Shown here one piece after another: positions 6,284 through 6,322 of a stretch of 6,322 nt of DNA. The first letter of the stretch is position 1, and each line of letters begins with the position of its first letter. The DNA comes from Nitrososphaerales archaeon (lineage in GTDB: Archaea > Thermoproteota > Nitrososphaeria > Nitrososphaerales > Gagatemarchaeaceae). The stretch lies in assembly GCA_030039515.1 (NCBI GenBank), contig JASHVT010000064.1, positions 1 through 6,322 of the forward strand. The letters run 5' to 3'. The notes beneath the pieces were generated by a model that was given only the letters and a program-made list of their open reading frames with translations, was not told the DNA's origin and did not search any database. The translations under genes and the position numbers were made by a program.

Positions 6284-6322
6284 ATTTCAAGGTCGAGCGT
6301 TCCCGACTTGCCAGCCAAGACG

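Noticed and set aside
6180..6290. N-terminal extension of HpaB by 37 residues to an ATG at 6290
   Set aside because: The extra residues are Ser/Gly/Arg/Pro-rich with no family similarity, and the stretch contains the TATA-like box placed correctly for a leaderless start at 6179.
6245..6290. A tRNA T-arm, suggested by GGTTCGAG
   Set aside because: The base that should pair with G53 is G instead of C, the 5-bp T-stem cannot form, and no acceptor, D or anticodon arm can be placed on either strand.
1..6322. Insertion sequences, CRISPR repeats, phage or defence genes
   Set aside because: No transposase or integrase motifs, terminal inverted repeats with target duplications, or spaced direct repeats were seen; all coding space is accounted for by five metabolic genes.

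Overview
The window looks like ordinary chromosomal DNA from an archaeon, probably a GC-rich member of the Thermoproteota/TACK group. This is inferred, not proven. AGG is used heavily for arginine. Isolated AT-rich TATA-like boxes sit about 27-30 nt upstream of start codons in otherwise GC-rich DNA. Two genes (hpaB, hpaC) appear to give leaderless transcripts, with no Shine-Dalgarno sequence before the ATG. The protein families present occur in both archaea and bacteria, so the domain call rests mainly on promoter architecture and codon use.

Layout from left to right. Positions 1-2556 (minus strand) hold a nearly complete pyruvate, phosphate dikinase gene that runs off the left edge with only about 20 C-terminal residues missing. 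Positions 2557-2723 are a short intergenic stretch with a TATA box for ppdK and a hairpin-plus-T5 terminator for the next gene. Positions 2724-3107 (minus) encode a small hotdog-fold acyl-CoA thioesterase. Positions 3108-3183 are a divergent promoter region built around one palindromic TTTAAA box. Positions 3184-3723 (plus) encode an HpaC-like flavin reductase. It runs tail-to-tail, with a 3-bp gap, into a minus-strand hpaB-hpaD operon: hpaD (4737 down to 3727, extradiol homoprotocatechuate dioxygenase family) and hpaB (6179 down to 4734, FADH2-dependent 4-hydroxyphenylacetate 3-monooxygenase), joined by an ATGA overlap. Positions 6180-6322 hold the hpaB promoter and an inverted repeat.

How the genes fit together. 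HpaC would supply reduced flavin to HpaB. HpaB would ortho-hydroxylate a 4-hydroxyphenyl substrate to a catechol, most likely 4-hydroxyphenylacetate to 3,4-dihydroxyphenylacetate. HpaD would open the ring by meta cleavage. The later Hpa steps (dehydrogenase, isomerase/decarboxylase, hydratase, aldolase) are not in the window. In the classical route the aldolase releases pyruvate, which PpdK could convert to PEP for gluconeogenesis; that link is inference from adjacency. The thioesterase substrate is unknown.

No mobile element, CRISPR array, RNA gene or evidently new multi-gene system was seen. The points most worth a second look are the mixed-orientation hpa arrangement, the shared divergent promoter, the tail-to-tail hpaC/hpaD junction and a possible substrate-site substitution in HpaD.
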